Positions 7,405 through 13,023 of a DNA stretch of 13,023 nt are shown here, piece by piece. The stretch's first letter is position 1. Each line of letters starts with the position of its first letter. Location: positions 1 through 13,023 of the forward strand of contig CAMDKB010000081.1 in the NCBI GenBank assembly GCA_945901195.1. The letters run 5' to 3'. A program made the translations under genes and the position numbers. The stretch comes from Rhizobium sp. Q54. GTDB taxonomy: Bacteria; Pseudomonadota; Alphaproteobacteria; Rhizobiales; Beijerinckiaceae. Below the pieces are notes generated by a model that was not told the DNA's origin, did not search any database, and saw only the letters and a program-made list of their open reading frames with translations.

Positions 7405-8109
7405 ATGAACAAGGTTTATCCGGATGTTGATGCTGCGGTGCAGGGCCTGTTGCATGATGGAATGACCATCATGTCCGGCGGGTTCGGGCTTTGTGGCATT
7501 CCCGAAGCCCTGGCCGAAGCCATCCTGCGCGCGGGCACGAAAAATCTCACTGTGATTTCAAACAATGCTGGTGTTGATGGCATTGGTCTTGGGAAGCTGC
7601 TCGAAAGCCGCCAGATCAAGAAAATGATCTCTTCCTATGTGGGCGAAAACAAGATCTTCGCGCAGCAATACATGGCTGGCGAGCTCGAGCTGGAATTCAC
7701 GCCACAAGGGACAATGGCCGAGCGTATTCGTGCTGGAGGCGCGGGCATTCCCGCTTTCTTTACCAAGACCGGTGTCGGCACGCTGATCGCTGAAGGCAAG
7801 GAAGTTCGCGAATTCGACGGGCAGAAATATGTGATGGAGCGCGGCCTTACGGCGGACCTCTCTATTGTGCACGCCTGGAAGGCTGATACCGAAGGCAATC
7901 TTGTGTTTCGGATGACGGCGCGCAATTTCAATCCGATGATGGCGACTGCCGGTCGCAAGACTGTCGTGCAGGTTGAAAACCTCGTGCCGGCCGGTTCGAT
8001 CAACCCCGATCATATTCATACGCCCGGAATTTATGTGGATCGGATTGTTCACCTGCCCAACGAGCCCAAACGTGTCGAATTCCGCACGACCCGCAAACGC
8101 GCAAGCTGA
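7405..8109 (+). CDS. scoA: Succinyl-CoA:3-ketoacid CoA-transferase subunit A
   Basis: A 234-residue subunit of normal length. With subunit B it moves CoA from succinyl-CoA to acetoacetate, feeding ketone bodies or polyhydroxybutyrate breakdown products into central metabolism in the cytoplasm. The family I CoA-transferase pattern is clear: start MNKVYPD, GGFGLCGIPEAL (25-36), VISNNAGVDG, SSYVGENK, GELELEFTPQGT, GGAGIPAFFTKTGVGT, GLTADLSIVHAWKAD and NFNPMMATA. ATG 7405 is chosen because it gives the family's usual N-terminus; the frame is open back to 7309, but those extra 32 residues do not resemble the family. No Shine-Dalgarno sequence is visible before 7405, and a strong dyad sits just upstream. 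scoB follows after 24 bases. The closely related acetate CoA-transferase (AtoD) is the main alternative; the sequence style favours the succinyl-CoA enzyme. Confidence 0.93.
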   Translation: MNKVYPDVDAAVQGLLHDGMTIMSGGFGLCGIPEALAEAILRAGTKNLTVISNNAGVDGIGLGKLLESRQIKKMISSYVGENKIFAQQYMAGELELEFTPQGTMAERIRAGGAGIPAFFTKTGVGTLIAEGKEVREFDGQKYVMERGLTADLSIVHAWKADTEGNLVFRMTARNFNPMMATAGRKTVVQVENLVPAGSINPDHIHTPGIYVDRIVHLPNEPKRVEFRTTRKRAS

Positions 8110-8133
8110 CCCCGGATTTGATAGGAGAGCCAC

Positions 8134-8793
8134 ATGGCCTGGACACGTGAACAAATGGCGGCCCGCGCGGCCAAGGAAATGAAAGACGGTTTCTACGTCA
8201 ATCTCGGCATCGGCATTCCGACGCTGGTTTCCAACTACATTCCCGAAGGAATCAGCGTTCAGCTGCAGAGCGAAAATGGTATGCTCGGTATGGGGCCTTT
8301 CCCCTATGAAGGTGAAGAAGATCCCGATCTCATCAACGCAGGAAAACAGACAGTCACTGTGCTCCCGACAACCAGCTTTTTCTCATCTGCCGATTCGTTT
8401 GCGATGATCCGGGGCGGACATATCGATCTTTCCATTCTGGGCGCGATGGAAGTCGCTCAAAACGGTGATCTGGCCAACTGGATGATCCCCGGCAAGATGG
8501 TGAAGGGCATGGGCGGGGCGATGGACCTTGTGGCCGGCGTCAAGCGCGTGGTTGTCGTCATGGAACATTCCGCCAAAGGGGCGTCCAAGCTGCTGGAGCG
8601 TTGCACATTGCCGCTGACAGGCGCGGGTGTCGTTGATGTCGTCATCACTGATCTCGGCGTGTTTCAGATTGACGAAAAAGGCAAGGACGGCATGACTTTG
8701 CTCGAGCTGGCGGATGGCGTGACCTTGGATGAAATCAAGGCCGCGACTCTGGGGAAATTCAAGGTCGTGCCGGGTCTGGCTGCCGCCGCCTGA
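8134..8793 (+). CDS. scoB: Succinyl-CoA:3-ketoacid CoA-transferase subunit B
   Basis: A 219-residue partner of ScoA. The catalytic glutamate that forms the glutamyl-CoA thioester is Glu47 in QSENGMLGMGP, the family I subunit B signature. Other family segments are NLGIGIPTLVSNYIP (23-37), the TTSFFSSADSFAMIRGGHID stretch, GAMEV, WMIPGKMVKGMGGAMDLV and VVVMEHSAKG. AGGAG (8123-8127) lies six bases before the ATG, a strong ribosome binding site in contrast to scoA. The gene begins 24 bases after the scoA stop, so the pair should be one operon giving an A2B2-type enzyme. A hairpin terminator follows the stop. Confidence 0.95.
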   Translation: MAWTREQMAARAAKEMKDGFYVNLGIGIPTLVSNYIPEGISVQLQSENGMLGMGPFPYEGEEDPDLINAGKQTVTVLPTTSFFSSADSFAMIRGGHIDLSILGAMEVAQNGDLANWMIPGKMVKGMGGAMDLVAGVKRVVVVMEHSAKGASKLLERCTLPLTGAGVVDVVITDLGVFQIDEKGKDGMTLLELADGVTLDEIKAATLGKFKVVPGLAAAA

Positions 8794-8820
8794 TCACATT
8801 TGCATTTTAAATCGCGGAGA

Positions 8821-8850
8821 CCGGGCGAGTGTGGCGCCCGGCCTTTTCAT
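8821..8850 (+). terminator. Rho-independent terminator after scoAB
   Basis: Perfect seven-base arms CCGGGCG (8821-8827) and CGCCCGG (8835-8841) flank a seven-base loop and are followed by CCTTTTCATTTT. It lies 27 bases after the scoB stop. It should separate scoAB from the next gene, at least partly. Confidence 0.8.
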
Positions 8851-8911
8851 TTTCATCGTCCTGCGGCACAAAGGCAGAAAGGGCGCGTGCTCTGCGGTCA
8901 GGAATACAATC

Positions 8912-8917
8912 AGGGAG
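8912..8917 (+). promoter_or_regulatory. Ribosome binding site of the dienelactone hydrolase gene
   Basis: AGGGAG is placed six bases before ATG 8924. This supports that start over the in-frame ATG at 8939 and over the open frame reaching back into scoB. Confidence 0.7.
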
Positions 8918-8923
8918 TGGAAG

Positions 8924-9688
8924 ATGTCATATCTGCCGATGACAACGGATATTGTAAGTTTCGAGGGCCACAACGGGGCCAAGGGGCAAGCCTATTACGC
9001 CCGTCCCTCCGGCTCGCAGAAACTGGGTGGGGTCATTCTTATTCATCACCTGCCCGCGTGGGATGACTGGTGCATTGAGGCATGCCGCAAGCTGGCGCAT
9101 TTTGGTTTTGCCTGTATTGCGCCCAATCTTTATTTCCGCGAAGGACCTGGCAGCCCCGATGATGTCGGCGCCAAGGTTCGGGCGCGGGGGGGCGTGCCGG
9201 ATGAGCAATTCTTGGGAGATACAGCCGGGTGTATGAAATTCCTGCGCGCCCAGCAGGAATCCAATGGCAAAGTCGCGGTGATGGGCTTTTGCTCCGGTGG
9301 CCGCCACGCGTGGCTTGCGGGTTGCGGTCTGCCGGGATTTGATGCGATCGTGGATTGCTGGGGTGGTAACGTCGTTGTCGATGATCCCAAGGACATCACG
9401 CCCGCCCGGCCTGTTGCGCCGATTGATCTGACTGCGAAGATGACCGCGCCAGTTCTAGGGATCTTTGGCAACGAAGACCAGCGGCCGAATCCTGATCAGG
9501 TCAATCGTACCGAGGAAATTTTGAAAAAGCTCGGCAAAACCTATGAGTTCCACCGTTATGACGGGGTAGGTCACGGGTTCTTTGCTGCCGAGCGGCCTGC
9601 CTATCGGGCCGAACAGGCGACCGATGGCTGGAAGAAGGTTTATGCCTTTCTCGACAAGAACATCGGCCCACGTGTCAAGGCATCGTGA
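8924..9688 (+). CDS. Dienelactone hydrolase family protein
   Basis: A 254-residue alpha/beta hydrolase of the dienelactone hydrolase (carboxymethylenebutenolidase) family, cytoplasmic with no signal peptide. The triad is visible in order: nucleophile Cys123 in GFCSGGRH, Asp185 in FGNEDQRP and His217 in DGVGHGFF. True dienelactone hydrolases open dienelactone to maleylacetate in chloroaromatic breakdown, but most members of the family have unknown substrates. No ring-cleavage or other aromatic genes are nearby, so the substrate is unknown. Insertions around 70-95 (REGPGSPDD...GGVPDEQF) are larger than I expect for the classical enzyme. A DUF6295-type gene begins 25 bases downstream and probably shares the transcript. 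A terminator lies between this gene and scoB, so it may have its own promoter, though none is obvious in 8851-8911. Confidence 0.9.
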   Translation: MSYLPMTTDIVSFEGHNGAKGQAYYARPSGSQKLGGVILIHHLPAWDDWCIEACRKLAHFGFACIAPNLYFREGPGSPDDVGAKVRARGGVPDEQFLGDTAGCMKFLRAQQESNGKVAVMGFCSGGRHAWLAGCGLPGFDAIVDCWGGNVVVDDPKDITPARPVAPIDLTAKMTAPVLGIFGNEDQRPNPDQVNRTEEILKKLGKTYEFHRYDGVGHGFFAAERPAYRAEQATDGWKKVYAFLDKNIGPRVKAS

Positions 9689-9713
9689 ACAAGGGACCGA
9701 AAGGGAGAGCGCC

Positions 9714-9983
9714 ATGTGTTCTTATATCGTCGACAAGGTACGCCTCACCGGCAGCGCCAAAGGGCAGGCTGGATGGCTGGATGTAGACACAGCCAATGTT
9801 TACTTCGATCATCCCTATCACGCGATGCTGGACCATGCGCTCGGCATTGATTTTGTAAACGAGCGGGATGGCGCGCCCGAACGCATTGCAGTCGAACTCA
9901 GCGCCGAGTCCGCCAAGCAGCTTGCGTTGTCGATCCTCGTTGCCCTCAAGCGCGGTGCGGCTGAACACGGAGAGACTGTCTGA
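9714..9983 (+). CDS. DUF6295-type small protein (unknown function)
   Basis: An 89-residue protein beginning MCSYIVDKVRLTGSAKGQ. Its features are a GWLDVDTANVYFDHPYHA segment with several aromatic and His residues, an ALGIDFVNE segment and a C-terminal helix (AVELSAESAKQLALSILVALKRG). This layout matches what I recall of DUF6295, a family without known function. There is no signal peptide or membrane segment. AGGGAG (9702-9707), six bases before the ATG, fixes the start; the longer open frame from 9582 overlaps the hydrolase gene and is rejected. The gene lies 25 bases after the dienelactone hydrolase gene, so the two are probably co-transcribed and may work on the same compound; that link is inference. 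Confidence 0.8.
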   Translation: MCSYIVDKVRLTGSAKGQAGWLDVDTANVYFDHPYHAMLDHALGIDFVNERDGAPERIAVELSAESAKQLALSILVALKRGAAEHGETV

Positions 9984-10019
9984 GGCAGTTTACCGAGGGG
10001 AATACTTGTTTGGAACATT

Positions 10020-10095
10020 TGGTGGAGCTGAGCGGGATCGAACCGCTGGCCTCGTCATTGCGAACGACGCGCTCTCCCAACTGAGCTACAGCCCC
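10020..10095 (-). tRNA. tRNA-Ala, anticodon CGC
   Basis: A full 76-base cloverleaf including an encoded 3' CCA (10022-10020). The acceptor stem pairs GGGGCTG with CAGCTCC and contains G3-U70, the key identity pair for alanyl-tRNA synthetase. The D stem is GCTC/GAGC, the anticodon stem CGTCG/TGACG with loop TTCGCAA (anticodon CGC, reading codon GCG), and the T stem AGCGG/CCGCT around TTCGATC. It stands alone on the minus strand between two plus-strand genes and has its own promoter at 10131-10158. Confidence 0.97.
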
Positions 10096-10130
10096 ACATC
10101 CCTTTTGCCAAAGGCGACGGGGAGTCGGTG

Positions 10131-10158
10131 ATTTAAGGCCGCCGTCCCGCCGTGTCAA
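10131..10158 (-). promoter_or_regulatory. Promoter of tRNA-Ala
   Basis: On the minus strand a perfect TTGACA (10158-10153) is followed after 16 bases by TTAAAT (10136-10131). The tRNA 5' end is 35 bases downstream of the -10 element, which would leave a short 5' leader for RNase P to remove. This is the best promoter match in the window. Confidence 0.7.
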
Positions 10159-10258
10159 TTGGTCCTTTTTGTTCAATTTGAGGGGCGTGCCTTCAGGGAT
10201 GCTTGCCGTCGCTCGCTGGCGCGGATACGAAGGGCCCTTCAAACGAGCGGGTTCAAAA

Positions 10259-10549
10259 ATGCGCGCGATTCTAGATGTGGTTCTGCTGATCCTCCAACTT
10301 TACACTTGGGTCATCATTATTTCGGCCGTTTTGTCGTGGATGCTGGCATTCAACGTACTTAACTACAGCAATCAGTTCGTTCGTTCGGTCTGGAATGCGG
10401 TCAACGCGTTGACCGAACCCTTACTGCAACCCATCCGGCGGGTGATGCCGAACCTGGGAGCGGTCGATATCTCGCCGGTGATCCTGTTGCTGGGCATTTT
10501 TCTGCTAGAGCGGATCATTGTCCACTATGTCTATCCATACGTTATCTGA
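10259..10549 (+). CDS. YggT family membrane protein
   Basis: A 96-residue protein with two hydrophobic segments (about 6-30 and 70-90). Between them is the family signature TEPLLQPIRRVMPNLGAVDISPV. YggT proteins sit in the cytoplasmic membrane; roles in osmotic tolerance and cell organisation have been proposed, but the biochemistry is not settled. The chosen start, MRAILDVVLLILQLYTW, matches the family. A longer in-frame version from 10169 adds 30 residues that do not look like YggT and have no support. The ribosome binding site is weak. yggU follows three bases after the stop, so the two genes are almost certainly translated from one mRNA. Confidence 0.9.
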   Translation: MRAILDVVLLILQLYTWVIIISAVLSWMLAFNVLNYSNQFVRSVWNAVNALTEPLLQPIRRVMPNLGAVDISPVILLLGIFLLERIIVHYVYPYVI

Positions 10550-10552
10550 ACT

Positions 10553-10882
10553 ATGGCGGATGGGACCGGCATGGCCTGGTCGCTATTTCCGGACTTTGTC
10601 AGGCTGACAGTCGGTTTGACCCCTAGATCCGGCCGCGATGCAGTGGAAGGATTTGCAGCACAATCGGACGGAACCGCCGTGCTCAAAGTGCGGGTACGTG
10701 CTGTGCCCGAGAATGGCAAGGCCAATGCAGCCTTGATTCAAACCTTGGCAAAGGCACTGGGGCTGCCGAAGGCGTCAATCGCGCTCGAAAGTGGCGACAA
10801 GAGCCGGAACAAACTCCTCAGGATTACCGGCGATCCTGCGGGGATCGACGGTGTCTTGAGGCAGCTCTCAAAAGGCAGCTAA
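10553..10882 (+). CDS. YggU family protein (DUF167)
   Basis: A 109-residue DUF167 protein. The family core is RVRAVPENGKANAALIQTLAKALGLPKASI and then GDKSRNKLLRI, a small alpha/beta fold with no assigned activity. It directly follows yggT, a pairing known from many bacteria. ATG 10553 is three bases past the yggT stop, consistent with translational coupling; ATG 10571 has a more SD-like GGATGGGA upstream and could be the real start, shortening the N-terminus by six residues. The stop is only two bases from the stop of grxD on the other strand. Confidence 0.9.
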   Translation: MADGTGMAWSLFPDFVRLTVGLTPRSGRDAVEGFAAQSDGTAVLKVRVRAVPENGKANAALIQTLAKALGLPKASIALESGDKSRNKLLRITGDPAGIDGVLRQLSKGS

Positions 10883-10884
10883 CT

Positions 10885-11226
10885 TCAGCTCTGGGTCTGG
10901 GGTGCTGTTGCTACTCCAGCCTGTGCAAGATGGTCCGACAATTCACCGGCCTGGAACATTTCCCGCACGATATCGCATCCGCCAAGAAACTCGCCCTTTA
11001 CATAGAGCTGCGGAATGGTGGGCCAGTTTGAATATTCCTTGATGCCGTTGCGCACGTCTTCGTTCGCGAGCACGTTTACGCTTTTGTAGTCGACCCCGAC
11101 ATAATCAAGAATCTGGACGACCTGGCTGGAAAAGCCGCATTGCGGCATCTGAGGCGTGCCCTTCATGAAAAGGACGACATCATTGGACTTCACCACCTGG
11201 TCGATCTGCTGCTGAATCTCGCTCAT
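10885..11226 (-). CDS. grxD: Monothiol glutaredoxin, Grx4 type
   Basis: A 113-residue class II (CGFS) monothiol glutaredoxin. Motifs are MKGTPQMPQCGFS (21-33, active Cys30), WPTIPQLYVKGEFLGG (68-83) and GGCDIV (82-87), with Lys22 and the TIP loop positioned for glutathione. In this family two proteins and two glutathiones hold a [2Fe-2S] cluster and pass it on, or form a complex with BolA. bolA lies upstream on the same strand, separated by 80 bases, and supports that role. AAAGGA precedes the start. The C-terminal tail (VATAPQTQS) is low in complexity. Confidence 0.96.
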   Translation of the reverse strand: MSEIQQQIDQVVKSNDVVLFMKGTPQMPQCGFSSQVVQILDYVGVDYKSVNVLANEDVRNGIKEYSNWPTIPQLYVKGEFLGGCDIVREMFQAGELSDHLAQAGVATAPQTQS

Positions 11227-11273
11227 CGATTTTTCCTTTCAAGCCGGAGGTCAAGGCTCCGCTTTTCTTCCAT
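11223..11273 (-). other. Possible 16-codon leader frame overlapping the grxD start
   Basis: From ATG 11273 a frame runs MEEKRSLDLRLERKNR and stops at TGA 11223, overlapping the grxD ATG in the ATGA arrangement used for translational coupling. GGAG lies only three bases before the ATG, which is too close for a good site. It is charged and unlike a known protein. It may be chance. Confidence 0.2.
11241..11267 (+). terminator. Possible plus-strand terminator in the bolA-grxD gap
   Basis: On the plus strand AAGCCGGAG (11241-11249) and CTCCGCTT (11257-11264) pair with one bulged C, followed by TTC and a pyrimidine-rich stretch. It would stop plus-strand transcripts that run through yggU and antisense to grxD. 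On the minus strand the same hairpin lies about 15 bases before the grxD start, where it could instead affect processing or translation. Confidence 0.35.
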
Positions 11274-11306
11274 TCGCTCCAATTTAGCGACTTTTGATTC
11301 GATTTG

Positions 11307-11540
11307 CTATTCCGGTGCGGAGGTCTGCAGCGCCAATGCATGCAATTTGCCGCCCATCTCTCCTTTGAACGCTGCATAAACTATTTGGTGTTGCTGGACG
11401 CGTGTCTTGCCCTTGAAAGCCGATGAAACCACTGTGGCCGCGAAATGATCGCCATCGCCGGCCAGATCGCGGATTTCCACCTGTGCATCGGGCAAGGCTT
11501 CCTTGATCAGCCATTCGATTTCTGCCGCATCCATCGCCAT
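11307..11540 (-). CDS. bolA: BolA family protein (IbaG/BolA2-like)
   Basis: A 77-residue BolA protein of the short type. The class II KH-like fold is recognisable: helix EIEWLIKEALPDA, the loop GDGDHF with His32, VVSSAFKGKTRVQQHQIVYAAFKGEM, and His67 near the end (KLHALAL). His32 and His67 are the likely cluster-facing residues by comparison with the family. BolA proteins bind monothiol glutaredoxins around a shared [2Fe-2S] cluster; grxD is the next gene. AAGGGG is seven bases before ATG 11540, favouring it over the ATG at 11534. It starts 25 bases after the purL stop, so purL, bolA and grxD probably share transcription. The short length and loop suggest the IbaG/BolA2 group rather than E. 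coli BolA itself. Confidence 0.92.
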   Translation of the reverse strand: MAMDAAEIEWLIKEALPDAQVEIRDLAGDGDHFAATVVSSAFKGKTRVQQHQIVYAAFKGEMGGKLHALALQTSAPE

Positions 11541-11565
11541 GATCTAACCCCTTGCTCGAAATTGT

Positions 11566-13023
11566 TCAGGCCTTCCCGCCCATATAGGCAGGCAACCATT
11601 CTTCATGTGCTTTGCGCAAGTCCGAAATCGATATGGGTGCTTCGCCGGGCAGACGCAATGCGTCTCCGCCTGTCAGGCCGATTTCAGCAATTGTCATGCC
11701 CGCGCCAGCCGCAGCTTTCTGAAGTTCTGCCCCGTCTGCAGTTGCGACCGCAATAACGTAGCGAGCCTGATCTTCGCCGAACAGGTAAGCGTGACCGGAT
11801 AAATTGTGCGGTACTTTTTCGACGGTCAGGCCAGTTTTACCGGCCATCGCCATTTCGGCAAGCGCAAGCGCCAACCCACCGTCAGACAGGTCGTGGCAAG
11901 CAGCTACCTTGCCTTTGCTGATCTGGCCGCGAACAAAATCGCCGTTCTTTCGTTCTGCCGGAAGGTCGACGGGCGGAGGAGCGCCTTCCTCCTGCCCGCA
12001 AATGTCCCGAAGGTAGATCGACTGGCCCAACCAGCCCTCGGTCTCTCCGACGAGGAACAGTGTCTGTCCGGCACGGACGGCAATCCCAACCGCTTTGCTG
12101 ACGTCCGCGATCAGACCAACGCCGCCGATTGAAGGGGTCGGCAGGATGCCGCGTCCCTGCGTTTCATTGTAGAGGCTGACATTGCCCGACACGATTGGGA
12201 AATCGAGTGCGCTCGCAGCGGCGCCAATGCCTTGTACGCAGCCGACGAACTGGCCCATGATCTCGGGCTTTTCCGGATTGCCGAAATTGAGGTTGTCCGT
12301 CAATGCGAGCGGGAGCGCGCCAGTCGCCGTTATGTTGCGCCAGGCTTCAGCGACAGCCTGTTTGCCACCTTCGAACGGATCGGCTTCGCAATAGCGCTGG
12401 GTGACATCGGTTGTCATTGCCAATCCCTTGGGACCCTCGCCAACGCGAACAATGGCCGAATCGCCGCCTGGAGACTGGACCGTATTCCCGAGAATCAAGT
12501 GATCGTATTGCTCCCAGACCCAACGCTTCGAGCATTGGTCGGGACTGGCCAGAAGTTTCAGCAGCGCATCACGATTGGAAAGCGTCGGCTTGATACTAGC
12601 GGCATCAATAATTGGTTTTTTTGGTGTGGGTATATGGGGGCGGTCGTAAAGTGGAGCTTCGTCGCCCAGTTCCTTGATCGGCAAATCGACCTTTGTATGC
12701 CCGCCATGCTTGATGACGAATCGCAAAGTGTCCGTTGTCTTGCCGATGATTGCGAAATCGAGACCCCATTTCATGAATATTGCTTCGGCTTCCGCCTCCC
12801 GGGCGGGATCAAGCACCATGAGCATGCGCTCCTGGCTTTCCGACAGCATCATCTCGTAGGCCGTCATGCCCGTTTCACGGCAGGGCACCTTGTCGAGATC
12901 GAGCTCAATGCCAAGATTGCCCTTGGCGCCCATTTCGACCGCAGAAGACGTCAGTCCGGCAGCTCCCATATCCTGGATGGCAATGACGCAGCCCTTGGCC
13001 ATGATTTCAAGACAGGCTTCAAG
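11566..13023 (-). CDS. purL: Phosphoribosylformylglycinamidine synthase subunit PurL (5' end outside window)
   Basis: The minus-strand frame is open to the window edge: 485 residues plus a stop, about the C-terminal two thirds of the roughly 730-residue small PurL type. The true start lies beyond 13023; the ATG at 13002 is internal. PurL works with PurS and PurQ to convert FGAR, ATP and glutamine to FGAM in purine synthesis in the cytoplasm. Visible segments are IQDMGAAGLTSS with EMG, MLSESQERMLMV, the GNTVQSPGGDSAIVRV region, LTDNLNFGNPEKPEIM, PIVSGNVSLYNET, PTPSIGGVGL and the repeat of the ATP-site motif HDLSDGGLALALAEMAMAG. The C-terminal end WLPAYMGG is typical. It precedes bolA by 25 bases, an order common in alphaproteobacteria. 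Confidence 0.97.
   Translation of the reverse strand, partial: LEACLEIMAKGCVIAIQDMGAAGLTSSAVEMGAKGNLGIELDLDKVPCRETGMTAYEMMLSESQERMLMVLDPAREAEAEAIFMKWGLDFAIIGKTTDTLRFVIKHGGHTKVDLPIKELGDEAPLYDRPHIPTPKKPIIDAASIKPTLSNRDALLKLLASPDQCSKRWVWEQYDHLILGNTVQSPGGDSAIVRVGEGPKGLAMTTDVTQRYCEADPFEGGKQAVAEAWRNITATGALPLALTDNLNFGNPEKPEIMGQFVGCVQGIGAAASALDFPIVSGNVSLYNETQGRGILPTPSIGGVGLIADVSKAVGIAVRAGQTLFLVGETEGWLGQSIYLRDICGQEEGAPPPVDLPAERKNGDFVRGQISKGKVAACHDLSDGGLALALAEMAMAGKTGLTVEKVPHNLSGHAYLFGEDQARYVIAVATADGAELQKAAAGAGMTIAEIGLTGGDALRLPGEAPISISDLRKAHEEWLPAYMGGKA

Noticed and set aside
2334..10095. Tyrosine recombinase plus tRNA gene as signs of an integrated element
   Set aside because: The recombinase has housekeeping XerD features, lies about 7 kb from the tRNA with core genes between, and no att-like repeat of the tRNA 3' end is visible.
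10169..10258. In-frame N-terminal extension of yggT
   Set aside because: The family begins at the first hydrophobic helix; the added residues are polar and unsupported by a ribosome binding site.
1..13023. CRISPR array, toxin-antitoxin pair, restriction or phage-defence system, insertion sequence
   Set aside because: No regularly spaced repeats, transposase or nuclease motifs were seen; all sizeable frames that make sense belong to housekeeping or metabolic families.

Overview
The window looks like ordinary chromosomal housekeeping DNA from an alphaproteobacterium, most likely a member of the Sphingomonadales. The reasons are the style of the proteins (NdvA/ChvA-type exporter, purL-bolA-grxD order, xerD divergent from aroKB, short YggT/YggU pair), a moderate to high G+C content by eye, and dense packing of genes on both strands. 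The taxonomic call is an inference from protein style; no rRNA is present.

Layout, left to right. (1) 1-3442, minus strand, read right to left: a 47-residue single-pass membrane protein, xerD (chromosome dimer resolution), accA (fatty acid synthesis) and a YafK/DpaA-type L,D-transpeptidase-like lipoprotein whose 3' end lies beyond base 1. (2) 3604-5340, plus strand: a fused aroK-aroB gene joining shikimate kinase and 3-dehydroquinate synthase in one chain. (3) 5368-7158, minus strand, convergent with aroKB: an ABC exporter of the NdvA/ChvA glucan-exporter type. (4) 7405-9983, plus strand: scoA and scoB (succinyl-CoA:3-ketoacid CoA-transferase), a hairpin terminator, a dienelactone-hydrolase-family protein and a DUF6295-type small protein. 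(5) 10020-10158, minus strand: tRNA-Ala(CGC) with its own near-consensus promoter. (6) 10259-10882, plus strand: yggT and yggU. (7) 10885-13023, minus strand: purL (5' end outside the window), bolA and the monothiol glutaredoxin gene grxD.

Functional groups: bolA and grxD encode a known partner pair in iron-sulfur cluster handling and sit directly behind purL. scoA and scoB form the two halves of one enzyme for acetoacetate activation. The small membrane protein and xerD look like a two-gene transcription unit. No stretch longer than about 250 bases lacks a gene. I see no CRISPR array, insertion sequence, prophage or restriction/defence locus.

I did not find a convincing new multi-gene system. 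The items most worth a second look are the aroK-aroB fusion, the unlisted 47-residue membrane protein in front of xerD, a strong dyad directly upstream of scoA where no Shine-Dalgarno sequence is visible, and the long C-terminal extension on the L,D-transpeptidase-like lipoprotein.
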